This document shows, piece after piece, positions 42,813 through 54,499 of a DNA stretch of 64,000 bases; position 1 is the first letter of the stretch, and every line of letters begins with the position of its first letter. The notes under the pieces are model-generated. The model did not search any database and was not told the origin of the DNA. It saw only the letters and a program-made list of their open reading frames with translations. Origin of the DNA: Ceratothoa steindachneri (Eukaryota > Arthropoda > Malacostraca > Isopoda > Cymothoidae); NCBI GenBank assembly GCA_963969495.1, contig OZ018326.1:175435056-175499055 (forward strand). Reading direction: 5' to 3'. Both the position numbers and the translations under genes were made by a program.

Positions 42813-45368
42813 TATTAAAGTAATAACTAAATTTTTAATTAAATATAAACATATAAAAGAATTGTTTGATTTCCATCCGTATTAAAGGCTGTATTACATT
42901 GAGGATGACTTTATACATAGTAATAGTCAACCTCGAAATCTTATATCCTGAGTCAATAAACGAATATTAAAGCGTAATAGCAAAGTTAACCAAATTAAAA
43001 AAGACGAGCTTTATGAGAATCGGCATCGTTTAGAAAATAAAATGCGGATTAAGTTCTTAACTTGCTGAACAACTAAGGTGTTAGCAATAGATGTTGATTG
43101 ATTTGATGATTGATTTATATTGAATAAAATTAAGTTAAACTTTTTATGAGGACGTATTTTTCATAGAATGGTTACAAATATTCAATTAATTTTGGCTTGT
43201 CTAGTATAAAGAAATGTTTCCTTAATTCGATGAGTTTTGTCGTTTCGGTCGTTCGGATTTGCCAAAGAACGCTTGTCTGTGTTAGAGGGAACTAAATGCA
43301 TGATGGTGCTTGTGTGCTTCAATGTAGGTAAATAGTGGTTATCTTCTCTACTTTGGGATCGTTTTCGAATACAGCTATTGAATTTAGTAGAGTTAGAAAA
43401 ATCTCTGTGAATTTTTGCGTTTCTATTAAAGCATTTTTATATGCGCGAAATCCTTCAGAATGAACTATATAGTGTTCGAAAGAATTTGGAATTCACTTTT
43501 CCACTTTTTGCGGTATATTTTGGCATTACTGATTCCTCACCCTCTAATTTGTGAATTTATATATATAAAGTGTAAGATTATGGCCGGAACACAAAATTTT
43601 TTTACGTCCGATAAAATTGGCAATGGAGAGAAAAGGACCAGTCGTATCAAAACTCCTTTACACAGGTCAATTCCTATCAAAATACAAGAAAAAAGGCGTG
43701 TAAAATTCAGAATATTCTAAGGATAAAATCATATATCTACCAAAGTTTTTGTGTGTGAATATCCATTCATATAATTTACAGGATTAGTCAATATAGGATT
43801 TTCTTCGTTTAAAATCATAAACGATACGTTGGAAAGTAGTCACCGCAAATCCTAGTCCTTCCGACCCCAAACTGTAGGATCATTTAAACCACCATCAGCG
43901 CTTAATTAGAAACACTTGTTCAGCTTACTCTTAGCTATAGCCTTGATTCTCTGACATTTATACAGCTTCTACCTGTCTTCATCTTTCTTCACAAATTTTT
44001 CCGTGAAATTTATAATTTACTATAATTTCTACACACTTTTAATATAGTACTGTCAAATAAAAATGTTCCATCTATTCTCACCAAAGCAATAAGATGGAAC
44101 TAAACTTTAATTCCACCACGAAATATAGTTTGCATATGGAACTTAGCAAGTTAAATGGCAGAAGGTGAGAAACTAATTTGAATTTCGAAAACTTATCTAT
44201 TTATTCAAGAAATTAGAGTAAGAGATTGGTAAGATGTACACAGATAGATTAAGATAACTGTTATAGATCGTATGCAAAGGTAGGGAAAAAGAAGCAAAGA
44301 AGTTATCCTCTAATTACTCTCATATGAATGGAGCAGAAATTTATTTTTAAAATAAGGGAAAAATCATAAGATTCTAATATTCTACGAATATTGAGTGATA
44401 AAAAGTATGAAAAATTTAAAAACTCTAGATTTTTACAACGAACCGTCTTTGTTATAGATTTTATTTCGCAATGGCATGTCGAGATCATAAAAATTTCTTA
44501 ATAAAGTAACAAAGTATTTGGAATTTGAAATAGAGGAGATTGAAATGAATTTAGAATGGAAAGAGATGAATACAGAAAATGTTTTTGTATGATGATAATC
44601 TTAACTTTGCTGTGCAAGAGGTAATTTTGAAAACTATTATTTTTACGCTTAAATGTTCTAATAAGAGGTAGCGGGTAGGTCAAGATGGTATTGCAGTTAG
44701 AAAGGGGATAGAATGTGATATTAATCTCATTACTTTGGGTACTTATTAATCTATTATGTGTCATAAATGATAATGGAATGGATGATGCAGATATTATTAG
44801 CGCGGTTATGAATGGTAGAAATGTCTCACGGGTAAACAAACTGTATGTGTATGAGTGTTTTTATGGTGAGGAAAGTGAACGGAAAAATAAACAACGTTTC
44901 AAGGTCGTTGGGTGTGTGATTAGATCTGAATGTACTTTTAATTGTATGCCTATGGCCCTATGGGTCCACTTGCATTAGACAGAAAAAGAAACAAACCATC
45001 TTTTAACCATGAAAGTTTATCGGTTGTATGGACTGATTAAACTAGGCACAGAGATTTTACTAAAATAATAAAACAGGGGGTTTCGGGTTAATGTTGTTAT
45101 GCTGATTTCAGATGTCTTAGTAATTTTTCTACTTTGATCGAATTTTGTGTAGTTAACATTTTAAAAATTACTGCGGAGAAAGAAGTTAACTATGCTATAT
45201 TAATTTAATATGTATTTTATATATCTTCAAATAGGCTTGCATGTTTGCCATGATTAAAAATTCAATAAATATAGACATAAACATATACCGCGATAACATA
45301 ACACATTTCACTAAATTTAATTTGTTTAATTTTTAGAATGTTCTCTTTAGAATATTTATAAGTGAATA
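42813..45368. other. Unassigned AT-rich stretch
   Basis: No recognised coding region; plus-strand frames 43460-43720 and 44715-44978 and minus-strand 44498-44839 have no identifiable domains. Confidence 0.4.
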
Positions 45369-45370
45369 TA

Positions 45371-45893
45371 CGAGGGGCGGTCAATAAGTTTTGCGAATTG
45401 GTAGGGCAAAAGAGAGGAAGGGGGATGGTGTTTGTGGGAGTGTTAGGACAAGTTATGACAAGTCAGGACCTACAGCCACACGCTCCTGTCTCGTCTATTT
45501 AAGAAGCAGTAGCTGATCGCAGATCGTCAGTCAAAAATTTTTCAACAATGGACAAGGTTGAGCACCGCGCATTGATCATATTTTTGACCAAGGAAGGCAA
45601 GAATGCAAAAGAGCACCATGAACGCATGGTTGCAGTGTTCACCGACACCACCCCTTCCTATGCACCTATTGCTCGCTGGAATAGGGAGTTTCGCTATGGT
45701 CGGGAAGATGACCCCCGTCCAGGACGCCCGTTAGACGTGACCAACGAGGACAATGTGGCCCATGTGGAGAGGATGATCCTCGAAATTTGACGGGTGAAGG
45801 TCAAAGAAATCGAGCGAGAACTTGGAATATCACATGGAAGTGTTATCAACCTCATCCACAACAATTTGGTTATTTTTTACGCGTCGCCAAAAT
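45371..45893 (+). mobile_element. 5' part of a mariner-like transposon (SETMAR-type HTH), truncated
   Basis: It starts after TA (45369-45370) with CGAGGGGCGGTCAATAAGTT, the familiar mariner-type terminal repeat. The 5' UTR and the first ~115 codons of transposase follow, and similarity then stops near 45870. No matching 3' terminal repeat was found in the following sequence, so the right part is deleted or replaced. Confidence 0.75.
45548..45893 (+). pseudogene. mariner transposase N-terminal region (paired HTH), truncated
   Basis: The ATG at 45548 gives MDKVEHRALIIFLTKEGKNA, followed by the first helix-turn-helix, then SYAPIARWNREFRYGREDDP, RPGRPLDVTNEDNVAHVERM, an in-frame TGA at 45788, then VKVKEIERELGISHGSVIN for the second helix-turn-helix. 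This is the two-HTH DNA-binding half seen in mariner transposases and in SETMAR. The catalytic domain (DD34D) is absent. The reading frame is well kept compared with other remnants here, so the copy may be relatively young apart from its truncation and the single stop. Confidence 0.8.
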
Positions 45894-47911
45894 AGTTTTA
45901 GTATTACGAAAAAACAAAACAAAGAATAGATAGAGATTAACAGTTAATATCGAAGATTTCACTGGACCAAGGATGCTACGTACTAGCATGTGCATCTCAT
46001 CGTATCCCTTTAAACTACTTGAGACTCAACTAAAGCCATCGAATTCTTTTGTTTAATTTATTATTAAATTGGGGTGTAAAACAGAACTTAAAATTAAGGT
46101 TATCTAGTAGCAATTATGTTCGAATATCATCATAAAATTGGATTCATGCAGGATGCATATTAAAATACCTTTTCTACACTAAGCATGAGTATTTCCTTCT
46201 ATCGTTGTTGCAACGATAATGTTGAGTGTTTCGAAAGCAACACAAGTAACGGAAAGCAGATATAAAGGTAACTTAAACCCTTAAATCCTCGGCACCTTTT
46301 CTAAATCCTTATAAAATTAGGGTACTGCAACTTACAGACGAAAATTAAAGACCAGAAAGGATTTAATTCATCAGAAAATTTGGCTTTCGATAGTGATAAC
46401 CAAATATTGACGCATCTGTGCATTGCCGCATGGGGGCAATAGTGCCAGAGTAACTCTTTTATATTACTTATGCAAGAAGAGTTAAAAAGGGCCCCTCCTT
46501 TATAAATCCTTATGTATGATTAACAAGAATCTATGAGACATACGATAAATGGAGAGGTTTTAATCACGATAAATCTGGATAGCATATCGAAATTTGTTCA
46601 TTAGATATGAAAACTAGAAAATTCTGTTGAAAAGAGTAAGTCTCGAGTAAGTAACACATTTAAAGTTAAAATTGCAGCTAAGTGTCAATTGCAAAGATTT
46701 TAATTAAAAGGAAAATATTAGAGGGGGTATTTTGTATAGTTTGTTGCTTGCAGAATCTACTTCTTTAGAAAGAAAAATCAAGATAACGTGAATTTTAGGT
46801 ACCTCTCTAATATTTTCCACATAATCTGTTGCATTTTGGGGGAATTATCCTTAGTTACTGAGAGCTTTTATAGTTATTGCTTTATTATAGGTAGTGAATC
46901 GCTTGTCATATATTTTGTAGCCTTATAGAGCCCAATCTGTGTTTATCATTCTGCTAAGGATTGCGTAAATGTAAATTGTATACCTGTTTTTCATAAAGGT
47001 TTATTAATTTAAAAATTTGCTAGCATGACAGTAAAATGAAAACAACACTGGATATTCCTCTTTATTCTTTCTGAAAATCTGGGTAAATATTTGGACACTT
47101 TATAATAAGTTATGAAAATTATCAGAATTCTTCAGATAACTTTGCTACAACAACTGGTTCTTCAGTAGAAAAATAGCTTAGGTAGATGATATCACTTTGA
47201 CAGGCACTGACTACGAAAGAATTTTATTGGGAAGCGTCTCTGTAGCTCTGATGATCATATTTTTCTGAAGTAAACAAATTTGTATTGAAATAAATATCTT
47301 CACAATGACAGTTTTGACTATTGGCATGAACCATCTCAGTCCTTTGCATTATTAGTCTTAATATCTTTAATATCTGTAGTTATTAATCTGATATAAAAAT
47401 ATTTTAGTACCTGATTCTTTATATATATCTGACATAGTTGCCGAGTACGTTCCGACATGTAAGAAAAAATTGCTAAAGGATAGAGTTCCCAGTAGTATCA
47501 ATTTTCCACCTAATTATGTGGCAGTAAGATATCTAATGGTCTAAACTCAATATCGTCTTCTTACAAGTTCATTAAGCATAAGCCCAATATTTTTTATGAT
47601 CCAAGCTATAAGAAATATCCTATCAATTGATCGACAACTTTCTCTTCGATTGGGCTTATATAATAATATATTTATGTAGTTTGGAAGAAATTGAGTCTCA
47701 AAATACCTATTTACTTGTTCGAGAGTGTGCATTTTTTTATATAATATATGATTGCTTATGAAATTTAGATCAATTTTCAGTTTTATAATTCAAATGGTTA
47801 TTTTGTTTCCTTCCTATAACTCCATAATATTTGCTTGGATAACTCAGATATTTGAGATGAAATTGTAGCATTTAAACAAAAAAACTCACAAGTCTCACTG
47901 TCAGAGAGAGA
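45894..47911. other. Unassigned AT-rich stretch
   Basis: No recognised coding region, RNA gene or repeat apart from short AT-rich runs. Confidence 0.4.
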
Positions 47912-49960
47912 GAGTAACAACAAGGAGTAACAACAAGAAAAGAAGGTACACTACGAGACCTTACGGTCTATTCACGGATGGTACCTTTGGACTAGCAATC
48001 GAGCGGGCACATGGCCATTCAATTGTTTTGCGTCCATAAATGGCCACTTTTCAAGACTTTGTCTAGTCTTGACTTTAACTGGTCAACAGATTCACTATTG
48101 AAAACTTCCAATGGAATTGCGTTCCATTTACCGCAGATACTGTAAGTGAAAAAATTTCCACACTGATTGCGGTTGTATTGCTTCAGTTCAAGTTTGAAGC
48201 CGCGATTGCGTGTTCTGTTCTCACTCAGTGTGAAAAGATCGCGGTAGTCAACATTGTCGAACCCTCGAAGTATTTTGAAAACTTTAATGAGCTGACCACG
48301 CAGTCTACGGGTTTCCAGCAAGAAAAGATCTAATTTTCTTAGTCTATCCTCATAACTTTTATTTCGGATAGAGGGAATCAGCTTGGTTGCCTTGGCTTGT
48401 ACGCATTACAATCTCGCGATGTCCTTCCGAAATGAAGGAATCCAAAATTGTACGGCATACTCCAGGTGCGGTCGGACAAGTGAGTTGTACAAACACAGTA
48501 CAATCTCCTTGTCTCGATATCCAAACTGGCGCTTTATATAGCCTAGCATTCTTTTGGCCTTTTTCTCCGCCTCAATGCACTGTTTTGAGAACTTGAGGTC
48601 ACTAGTGATTGTTACACCCAAGTCCTTCTCAGTGTCGGTGGATTCAATAGCAGTGCCCTTAGGGGTATACTGTAATTGGGGGTTTCGGTCGCCAATATGC
48701 ATCACTTTGCATTTAATCACGTTTAAAGGCATTTGCCACGTCTCCGACTACTCCCCAATCTTCCCAAGATCTTCCTACAGGCGGGCAATAATTTCATCCT
48801 TTGCCACGTTCATACCAAGCTTGGTATCGTCGGCAAATTTGGAAATCTTGGCAACCATGTCACCGTCCATGTCGTTGACGTAAATGATGAATAGTAGTGG
48901 TGCCAGAACAGAACTTTGAAAAACTCCGCTAGTAACGGGCACCCACTCAGAAGCCTGTCCATTCACCACCACCCGTTGCCGTCTGCCACTTAGCCAGTTC
49001 TCAATCCAGCTGGCTACTTTTTTGTCTATCCCCAGCGCTCGTACTTTTCCGGGGAAGGCGGCGGTGTGGTATCTTATGAAAGGCTTTCTGAAAGTCTAAG
49101 TACACCACATCCACCGCCTTGTCCCGATCGTGCTCACTGAAAATGAAGTGGAAGAATTCCACAAGGTTCATCAGGCATGACCGTTGCATTCGGAAGCTGT
49201 GCTGAGAACTCCTCAGTGGCAGGTTTAACTCTAAATACAAAGTAATTTTGTCCACCATGATGCTTTCCATGAGTTTACCGACTATCGAAGTCAGACTGAT
49301 AGGTCGGTAGTTTGACGGTTGGCTACGGTCTCCTTTCTTGAAGATAGGAGTCACCTCCGCTTCAGGCCAGTCTCTAGGAACGCATTCGGTCCGGATTGAC
49401 ATGTTGAAGATTGCGCTAAGGTGTCATGACACTTGATCGCTCACTTCTTTTAACACTTTAGGTAGAAACCCATCCAGACCAGGTGACTTATTCGTCATTA
49501 GGTCAGTGATCTTCTTTTTTTATTTCTCCTTCGGTGAAGTCCATATCCTCCAGCTTTTTCCTCGAGTAGGAATCCATTGTCTGGGGGATGGGACCACACT
49601 CTTCAGTAAACAGTGAAGAGAAGTAGTCGTTAAGCAGGTTAGCATTTTCTGCATCTGAATGCTTTAATGCCCCCTCCTCATTTCTCAAAGGGCCAATCGT
49701 TCGACGGATTGGTTTACGGCTGTTCACCTCTCCAAAAATCTTCTTGGGATTATCTTTATAGAGTCTCGCCACTCAGGGTTCCTCAGACCGCTTAGCCGCC
49801 CTTATGCTGGACTTTACTCTCCTGGCTAGCCTCCGGTATCGGTCAAAGTCACTCGAGATCTTCGATAGACGATACACAGTTATCTTCTCCCCAAGCAGTA
49901 GGCCGATTTCTCGATTAAACCACTTTGGTTGAACACAAGACCGACGGTGAAAGAGTGAAA
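47912..49960 (-). mobile_element. CR1-like LINE, 5'-truncated, minus strand
   Basis: A continuous series of minus-strand RT fragments from about 49960 down to 48019, then a short 3' UTR ending in two exact 13-bp copies of GAGTAACAACAAG (plus strand, 47912-47937). Short 3' tandem repeats instead of poly(A) are typical of CR1/L2-type LINEs. The endonuclease and ORF1 are missing, consistent with 5' truncation during target-primed reverse transcription. Confidence 0.8.
48019..49960 (-). pseudogene. CR1-like LINE ORF2 fragment (RT and C-terminal region)
   Basis: From the 5' side: KWFNREIGLLLGEKITVYRL, the linker after the missing endonuclease; VARLYKDNPKKIFGEVNSRK; VPRDWPEAEVTPIFKKGDRS and NYRPISLTSIVGKLMESIM (RT motifs 1-2); VVYLDFQKAFHKIPH (catalytic Asp); LAPLLFIIYVNDMDG and ISKFADDTKLG (the ADD active site) at about 48775-48972. 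Then the thumb region DTEKDLGVTITSDLKFSK and the C-terminal SLETRRLRGQLIKVFKIL-like segment, ending with KWNAIPLEVFNSESVDQLK. Frameshifts occur near 48405, 48740, 49000 and 49500. The RT active site itself is intact in sequence, but the frame is broken. Confidence 0.85.
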
Positions 49961-50880
49961 GTCACGCGGACTCAGACCAGAAGACCTCCAATCGGCGTCT
50001 TTGGGTAAAACTCTAGGGCGATAAGACGAGCTGAGATTAGCCAAACTGGGGCCCGGGAAAATATCAGCGAGAGTTTCGGAAGTTCACGACCGCCGTGCCC
50101 CTTAAGACGGGGTGGGAGCCACTTCTGTCTGCCAGCGAAATCACTTACGACGACACCGTATATAATTCTAGCACGGCTATGGCAAAATCAGTATTCTTTG
50201 TTATTCTTCCATCGCAGAAAATTGTGACAAGTTTGAGAGCACAAGTCGTCCCATCTAGAATCGGAAAAAGTTTCACCTCGCAGACATAGGAACCTTCTCA
50301 CGATCGTGCTAAAATGGCAAGACTACACTCGCTGGTCGATGCTTTGGACCCTGGAACCCTCAATTTCGGACGGAGGGTGGAAACCCCATTCGACTCCACT
50401 ATAAATCCTCCGACACCAGAGTATACTTTGCCCGCCCCCCGCCAGTACCTGCTATTCGTTCCCGTTGGAGTTTGCACAATTCTCGCAGAACCACTCAAGC
50501 TCCAGGTATTCTCAATTAATCCGCGTGACTCTACCCCGTACTCATTCTACCTGCAACCCGCAACACGAATCACGACTGGGCAACGCGCCCAGTCGTGATT
50601 CATCTTCCTACTCAAAAGCAAGATCTAAGTTCATTCCGTAATAGTCATTGTCAAGAGACTATTATTTGAACTTTGCGCCGAGGCAAAGATTACTCCATCG
50701 GACCAAATATCCGAGTTAACAGCAACGCGCAACTCTCCTGGGTAAGTGCTCTCTCTACTCCCCTCCCCCTCAGCCCAGTGTAGCCTCCATTGTCGGCTTC
50801 GTATATGCTCAAAGTCATTCGAGCGACCCTCAGTCAATATTTTTCGTTTGTTTGTACGGCTACCGTCCCCGCCAAGACTC
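49961..50880. other. GC-richer block of unknown nature, upstream of the CR1 fragment
   Basis: Open frames occur on both strands (50314-50598 plus; 50298-50498 and 50631-50837 minus), none with a domain I can name. It directly abuts the truncated 5' edge of the CR1-like LINE, so it may be the sequence into which the LINE inserted. It contains a perfect hairpin at 50567-50601. Confidence 0.35.
50567..50601 (+). repeat. Perfect 15-bp stem hairpin with 5-nt loop
   Basis: GAATCACGACTGGGC, loop AACGC, then its exact reverse complement GCCCAGTCGTGATTC. A GC-rich stem of this length could be the end of a Helitron-like or other structured element, but no CTRR motif follows at the expected distance. 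No T-run follows, and the genome is eukaryotic, so it is not called as a terminator. Confidence 0.8.
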
Positions 50881-52764
50881 GTATACGTCTAATGTGTATA
50901 TAGCTTGTTTTAAAACCCCCTTTATCCTTGTAAATGAATATTAATTTGCATATCATTAAAGTTATTTTTGTACCCATTTCCTATTGTCCTGGAACCTCCA
51001 AGATAGTCGACTATTTGGCCAATCTACATCAGTTAATTCACACTTTGTTTATATTATAAATCTCCCCTCCCACGCACATAGCTGTCATTGACTTTGACTG
51101 AAAAACGCAGAAATGGTTAACTTGACCCTATTCTACGACATTCAGTATTCGCTAGAATCAGTCAAAGACACGACGCACAAATTCTAAAACGACTCCTGCA
51201 CCCAAAAGGTTCGGAGGCAAGAAACATTTATTCAAAATTAACGACAGTGAAACAACGTGAAGATTCGTCCTTCTGCAATATCCAGATCAGACACTTTCGG
51301 CGAGAATACTCCCTCGATCAAAACTCTCGAGGCTCACCACGGAAATTGTGAGACAATTATGTTTTCTCTATCAACTTCGAAGTGGCGCGACGCTATTTAA
51401 CCTCGAAGATTGACCTATGATTCCCTCCTCCCGTTTTCTTTCGGCTAGTCGTTTTTAAATGCTCGCGGCGCGTGCTGAAGCATCCATTAAAATCAATTTT
51501 GTTTTCCAATTTGCCTGGTGTATTTCCCATAGTGTCTCATTTTTTGTTAAACTTTATTGTTTGTATAGTAGTAAAGATTATTTTTGTTTTCCATGTTCGA
51601 TTCCCAGAACCACATAGCCATTTGCCTGAAATCGACCAAAGGTAGAATAAGCACCTGTAGATAACTTCGTTGTGACCCACGTCAAAATGGGACATTCCAC
51701 CAGGCTTGCTTGTCGCCTCATTTTCCCGCATCGAGGGAGGCAAGCGAAGGTCAGGCAGCGAATACCTGACCTACGTCACTCATTTTTCTTAACCAGCTGT
51801 TATGAGTCTTATTATGTCATTGTTCAATGTCTTCTTTTTAAATGTAGTTTAGTTGGTTTTACAAAGACTTTTCTATCGTTTGTGCATTTAATCTTGTATA
51901 TTGATATTCTATCAGATAATTTGGTTTAGGTTTTAAACTTATGATGAAATTTCGAGTAAAAGTCATCTTTATTTTCATGTTTTGAGAAAATTTCTCGTAA
52001 TCAATTAATATTTGCTCTACAGAATTTAATATTCTTATTCAGTATTTCGTTTAATACTATAGCCCAAATTGAAAAACAATTGGAATAAATTATTGAATAA
52101 CGGTGCAAACCCAAATGAGTGTAACTCCCTAAAATTTATGCATCCCCTTAACTTTGTAAAAGGCACTTGGTTCCAATGTTACCTCTTATAAAACCACAAT
52201 AAAATAACTTTATTAAAAGAGCTCCTGCAATAGACATCCTTTTATTTTACATGCATATATTTTAAAGGTCTGTTGAGGGTGGTGAATGCTGAACTTTAGT
52301 ATATAGCATACTGGAAATGATTCTACGATACTAAACTGTTAATAAGTATTTTAGTGACGAGAAAATGATCAACATACAAATAGCTCTCATTGGTTGATAG
52401 TAGAAAGGTATGAACAGTCACCACCAATTCACTTCGTATTTAAACACTAAATAGTGTAACGCCAATCAGAGGATGGTGAAAATAGAAGAAAAGAAGGTTA
52501 TTGAGGGTCATAGAGGTCGGCTGATGACAGTATTGGAAAATAATCGTTTTGAATGCATTTTTAGGACATACATAATCAGGAATATCCTCTAATGGGAGCT
52601 GTACTCGTCCTTTCCTTAAGCAAAACAATAGTGTGAAGAGGAAGAAGTGCGTAACTAACATAGTGGATTCAACCTATGAGATTTGTTGTCACCTCACCTT
52701 TACAAATATTTCCTTCCTCTTTCAATTAATCAGCCGGGAACAAGGACGGGCGTAGGGAAGAGAA
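50881..52764. other. Unassigned stretch
   Basis: Moderately AT-rich. No recognised coding region; small frames at 51537-51743 and 52440-52661 on the minus strand and 51672-51929 on the plus strand have no known domains. Confidence 0.4.
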
Positions 52765-53148
52765 ATGAGGCAGAGGTCTATTTCCTTGAAAATTATTAGC
52801 CCAAGGAGAGCTCGGTTAAAGTTGCCTGTGAAAAGTTCATTGAAATATTTAAGGAATATCCGTCTTATACAAAACAACAATGCCAAAAATCGTCATGAAA
52901 AAAATAATTTTTTTGACACACTGCAAGCAAATACTGAGGAAACTGATTCAGACAGTAGCACTGAAGAATTCGCGCAGGAGGTAAGAGTCGCAAGAAGGAA
53001 AGCACAAAAGAAAAGAAAATCCAGCTCACACAAGTCATCAACGCAACGCCAAGAGTCCTCGATCCCGTCGACATCACTATCGCAGAAAGGAAAGGAGGTA
53101 ATCATGTGTAGACGTGAACAGAATGAGAGAAAGAAGAAAAACCGTTAA
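52765..53148 (+). CDS. ORF1-like basic protein of the LINE (unrecognised family)
   Basis: A 127-codon frame that is rich in Lys and Arg with an acidic Ser patch (ETDSDSSTEEF) and a basic run (RRKAQKKRKSSSHK). It sits immediately 5' of the endonuclease start. Its position suggests the nucleic-acid-binding ORF1 product or the C-terminal part of one, but no RRM or zinc knuckle is seen, so the role is inferred from position and composition only. Confidence 0.4.
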   Translation: MRQRSISLKIISPRRARLKLPVKSSLKYLRNIRLIQNNNAKNRHEKNNFFDTLQANTEETDSDSSTEEFAQEVRVARRKAQKKRKSSSHKSSTQRQESSIPSTSLSQKGKEVIMCRREQNERKKKNR

Positions 53149-53210
53149 ACACGACATAAAAAGACAAACGGAAACCAATAATAAAGAATATCAAAATTGA
53201 CAAACGTAAA

Positions 53211-53860
53211 ATGGAAATACTACAAATTTATACTAACGGTTGGAGAAGTAAAAATGCCTATACGTAAATATCTTTAGAGAGTTAGACCCAGATGTAATTT
53301 TAATATTTGGTCACGGATTGGAGCTAGAAATAGAAAAAATAGGGAATAACAATGTTTTAGCAACGAATCATTTGAGACAAAAATTTGATGGAGCAGCAAT
53401 TGCGATCAAAAAAGAACTAGACTACAAGACTCACCAAGGAATAACCAAATCATATGCAACAGTAGAGATACAATTAGAACTAACTAGTCTCACAATAGTT
53501 ACGGGGTACCAACCGCCAAGAAGAGACGGATTACCGATTGCCGACTTCACTAAACCTTTTAATAACAGGAACCAGTTATCAGTATGGGAGACTTGAACGC
53601 TCACTGCTCTGAAAACGGATATAAAAGAAACAACAACGCGAACAGGTATTTGAAAACAATGCTAGATAGGAGAATGCTCCGAAGACTGAGGCTAGAATTT
53701 CACACCTACTTAAATAACAGTGTGGCAGGTAAACCAGATATCTACTTTACAAACTTTAACTTGCCATTCAATTTTTACTTCGAGCCGGTTGATATAGCGG
53801 TCAGCGACAACATAGCCACACTACTTACCATTAACCAAAATCCCATACAGTAGCCATATC
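53211..53860 (+). pseudogene. LINE AP-endonuclease domain
   Basis: The ATG at 53211 starts MEILQIYTNGWRSKNAYT, the usual first strand of LINE endonucleases. After a stop and frameshift the frame gives RELDPDVILIFGHGLELEIE, KFDGAAIAIKKELDYKT, LTIVTGYQPPRRDGLP and, from 53584, MGDLNAHCSENGYKR (the GDLNAH catalytic motif). It ends with VSDNIATLLTINQNP, where the canonical SDH reads SDN. This domain nicks target DNA to prime reverse transcription; loss of the final His would abolish catalysis. Confidence 0.75.
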
Positions 53861-54499
53861 AGAAATGGAAAGCCTAACACCAGGCAGAATGGACAAAGTA
53901 CAAAGAAGTATTAAGAGAATATAAACCAAGGTCTTTCACCAAGTCGAATATAGAAAAAATCGACAAGGGATTTAAAGAAATTAAGAGTACGCTGATTTGA
54001 GCAGACGAAAAAGCAGTTCCAAATAGAGCTTTTAGAACCTTTCAAAACTTTAGATGGTCACAGGAAATCATAAATAAAAATACTGAAATAAAACCTATCT
54101 CTGAACAAATTCGCATGGAAGGAGAGAGTAGAGACCTATACAACCAACTTAGAAGAAAGAAAAGAGAATTAACGCAAATGATATGCGACAAGCAACAAGA
54201 TTATTGAAACAACCATATCAGGAGGTTAGATGTCGAAGAATCCCCAAAGAAATTTTAGAATGAAGGAAAAACCAGGAAAGAAGAAGATCAAAATTAAAGA
54301 TTAGAGAGGAATACTACTCGAGGATGAAAGCGAGATAGAAATAGTTTTTAAAGAATACAGAAGAAATGTTTTTCGAATCAGCGAAGAAGAAAATGAAAAT
54401 TTCGACACTGATTTTGAAAACGTAATTGTTGAAGAACTGAACCAGACAACAAATAGAATTCAACCCTATTCTTTAGTTAACATCATGATGAACAACAAT

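Noticed and set aside
50298..50498. Minus-strand frame followed by an EGSYVCEV string, reminiscent of an immunoglobulin-fold Cys strand
   Set aside because: Only a few residues fit, a stop separates the pieces and the plus strand is open too; more likely coincidence.
50567..50601. Hairpin as a Helitron 3' end or a bacterial-type terminator
   Set aside because: No CTRR end at the right distance and no T-run; the window is eukaryotic.
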